A stretch of DNA of 64,000 bases from CAYSPT01 sp964432985 (GTDB taxonomy: Bacteria > Muiribacteriota > CAYSPT01): the NCBI GenBank assembly GCA_964432985.1, contig CAYSPT010000004.1, forward strand, positions 62,001 to 126,000. The letters are read 5' to 3'. A model generated the notes under the pieces. The model was not told the DNA's origin, did no database searches, and saw only the letters and a list, made by a program, of their open reading frames with translations. The stretch's first letter is position 1. Each line of letters starts with the position of its first letter. Below are positions 63,013 to 64,000 of this stretch, one piece after another. A program made the translations under genes and the position numbers.

Positions 63013-64000
63013 TCAACCGGCCCTTGATATCGAAACTTCCTCCGGCCCGATTCCCAGGGCGCCGCTTTCGAGCTGCTCCATCCGGGCAGCGAAAAGCGTT
63101 CTCACCTGTGGAAAATGACCGCTGGAAGAAACAACTCCCCGGAGCAACGAGTCAGTGAGCTTGATCGTAAACTCTCCTGCACCAAACGCTGACTCCACCT
63201 TTACTTTGTCGCCGGCGCAAAACTTGAACTCGACGGCATCATCCCGGTTCATATAGAGGTCCGGACCGGACGCATACCTGGATGGCCACGAAAACCGCCG
63301 GCTCATCATACCATCCGCGAAATGAATCGCACCCAGCTCGGGCACGAGCAGAAAATCAGATTTATTTTCTTCGCCGTGCACCTTGAGAGCACCAACCTTT
63401 TTGCGGATGTGTTCAGCCATCTCCTTGGCCGCCTTCTTAGTCAGCCGGCCTGTTTTTCTTCCTCCGGAGAGAAGATCTTTTACCGAGGCTGTCAGGTCGT
63501 CGGAAACATCGACGGATTTTCTCCCCTTAAGTTTATCTATTAATAGAGATAAAATTTCCTCGTCTGCTTTAGCCGAGCCGGGAGGCGCACACACGGCCTC
63601 GAGAAATTCCACTTTTCCGGCATCATCCAGTACGCATCCTCCGCGCTCGAACCACGCGGCCCGCGGCAGAACAATATCCGCCGCTTCCGACGTATCGCTG
63701 GTGAAGGAACTGGTGCACAGGAGAAAATCGAGATCTTCCACAGCTTCCTTCAAACCGGCGGATGGAAGCAGTGACATGATATCTTCTCCGAACACCAGAA
63801 GACCATGCAGATCGCGGTTTTGGAGGGCCTCGTACAGAGATGTCAGGGGAATATACTCGTCTTTACCGCTTTTAGTCGACTTGATGATGTCCTTGGTTAC
63901 TTCGTATACTCCCAGTGAGTTGGCGTAGGTAAAGAGAGAAACGATTTCGCGGTCGACTCCCCCGAGAAGCGCAACCAGCTTCAGGGCATTGACGGTATCG
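63013..64000 (-). CDS. Molybdopterin oxidoreductase (NuoG/formate-dehydrogenase-like), C-terminal part
   Basis: The frame is open from 64000 to the stop at 63013, showing about 329 residues of the C-terminus; the N-terminus with cofactor and cluster sites is beyond the window. ANSLGVYEV is followed by TSEAADIVLPRAAWFERGGCVLDDAGKVEFLEAV, as in NuoG and FdhA. A final beta-barrel domain holds DDAVEFKFCAGDKVKVES, typical of the Mo/W-bis-MGD C-terminal domain. It could be a formate dehydrogenase feeding the hydrogenase. No metal or selenocysteine residue can be checked. Confidence 0.78.
   Translation of the reverse strand, partial: DTVNALKLVALLGGVDREIVSLFTYANSLGVYEVTKDIIKSTKSGKDEYIPLTSLYEALQNRDLHGLLVFGEDIMSLLPSAGLKEAVEDLDFLLCTSSFTSDTSEAADIVLPRAAWFERGGCVLDDAGKVEFLEAVCAPPGSAKADEEILSLLIDKLKGRKSVDVSDDLTASVKDLLSGGRKTGRLTKKAAKEMAEHIRKKVGALKVHGEENKSDFLLVPELGAIHFADGMMSRRFSWPSRYASGPDLYMNRDDAVEFKFCAGDKVKVESAFGAGEFTIKLTDSLLRGVVSSSGHFPQVRTLFAARMEQLESGALGIGPEEVSISRAG

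Noticed and set aside
51241..64000. Respiratory complex I (nuo) operon
   Set aside because: The large subunit keeps both nickel CxxC motifs and the module includes MrpB, E, F and G-like subunits and MbhDE-like domains; these point to a group 4 hydrogenase.

Overview
The window looks like one contiguous piece of chromosome from a Gram-negative, probably anaerobic or fermentative bacterium. I see signal peptides, a proteobacterial-type polyhydroxyalkanoate (PHA) locus with a PhaR regulator, AGGAGG-type ribosome binding sites, and a membrane-bound [NiFe] hydrogenase joined to Mrp antiporter modules and a molybdopterin oxidoreductase. A Desulfobacterota/syntroph-like lineage is my best guess. It is an inference from gene content, not a phylogenetic result. 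Most of the window is core and metabolic genes, with a few accessory-looking insertions.

Region by region: 1-3.2 kb holds the start of a TauE/NicO-like transporter, an unknown gene, a glycine-zipper membrane protein with an internal duplication, and a secreted alpha/beta hydrolase. 3.4-9.6 kb is a PHA locus: a phasin-like protein, phaR, a class III PhaC, a PhaE-like subunit with a histone-H1-like tail, a second PhaC-like synthase, an SDR acetoacetyl-CoA reductase and an acetate-type transporter. 9.6-19.4 kb holds an acyl-CoA synthetase, a ComM/YifB ATPase, a secreted gluzincin-like protein facing a secreted serpin, a STAS protein, an aminotransferase, dapB and aroQ. 19.4-26.5 kb reads metG-tatD-aroB-(membrane/spermidine-synthase-like/TPR fusion)-aroQ on the minus strand. 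26.5-34.3 kb holds a HAMP-GAF protein with a degenerate GGDEF domain, a GH130-like enzyme, two Lys-rich TPR proteins (one fused to a PRMT9-like methyltransferase), a SpoU methyltransferase, a tRNA-Leu(GAG) behind a 22-bp tandem repeat array, and a HAD phosphatase.

34.4-45 kb holds three paralogous secreted LTxxQ-type proteins, a HEAT-STAS-PilZ protein and a fatty-acid synthesis operon (fabD-acpP-fabF-fabH-KS-ACP) with an extra ketosynthase and carrier protein. 45-51.2 kb holds carbamate kinase, a TldD/TldE pair and a SulP-STAS-cNMP transporter fusion. From 51.2 kb to the right edge, sixteen minus-strand genes encode an energy-converting group 4 [NiFe] hydrogenase: large and small subunits, NuoC/NuoH-like subunits and ferredoxins, plus MrpA/MbhDE/MrpB-C-D-E-F-G-like antiporter subunits and the C-terminal part of a NuoG/formate-dehydrogenase-like protein. 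This resembles an Mrp-linked formate hydrogenlyase that would couple formate or ferredoxin oxidation to H2 and to Na+ or H+ pumping.

Cross-cutting observations: short in-frame tandem repeats (18, 21 and 22 bp) occur at several loci. Candidate PhaR boxes overlap or adjoin two PHA promoters. A dispersed palindromic repeat occurs twice. A duplicated 3' gene end lies directly after one of the LTxxQ paralogs.
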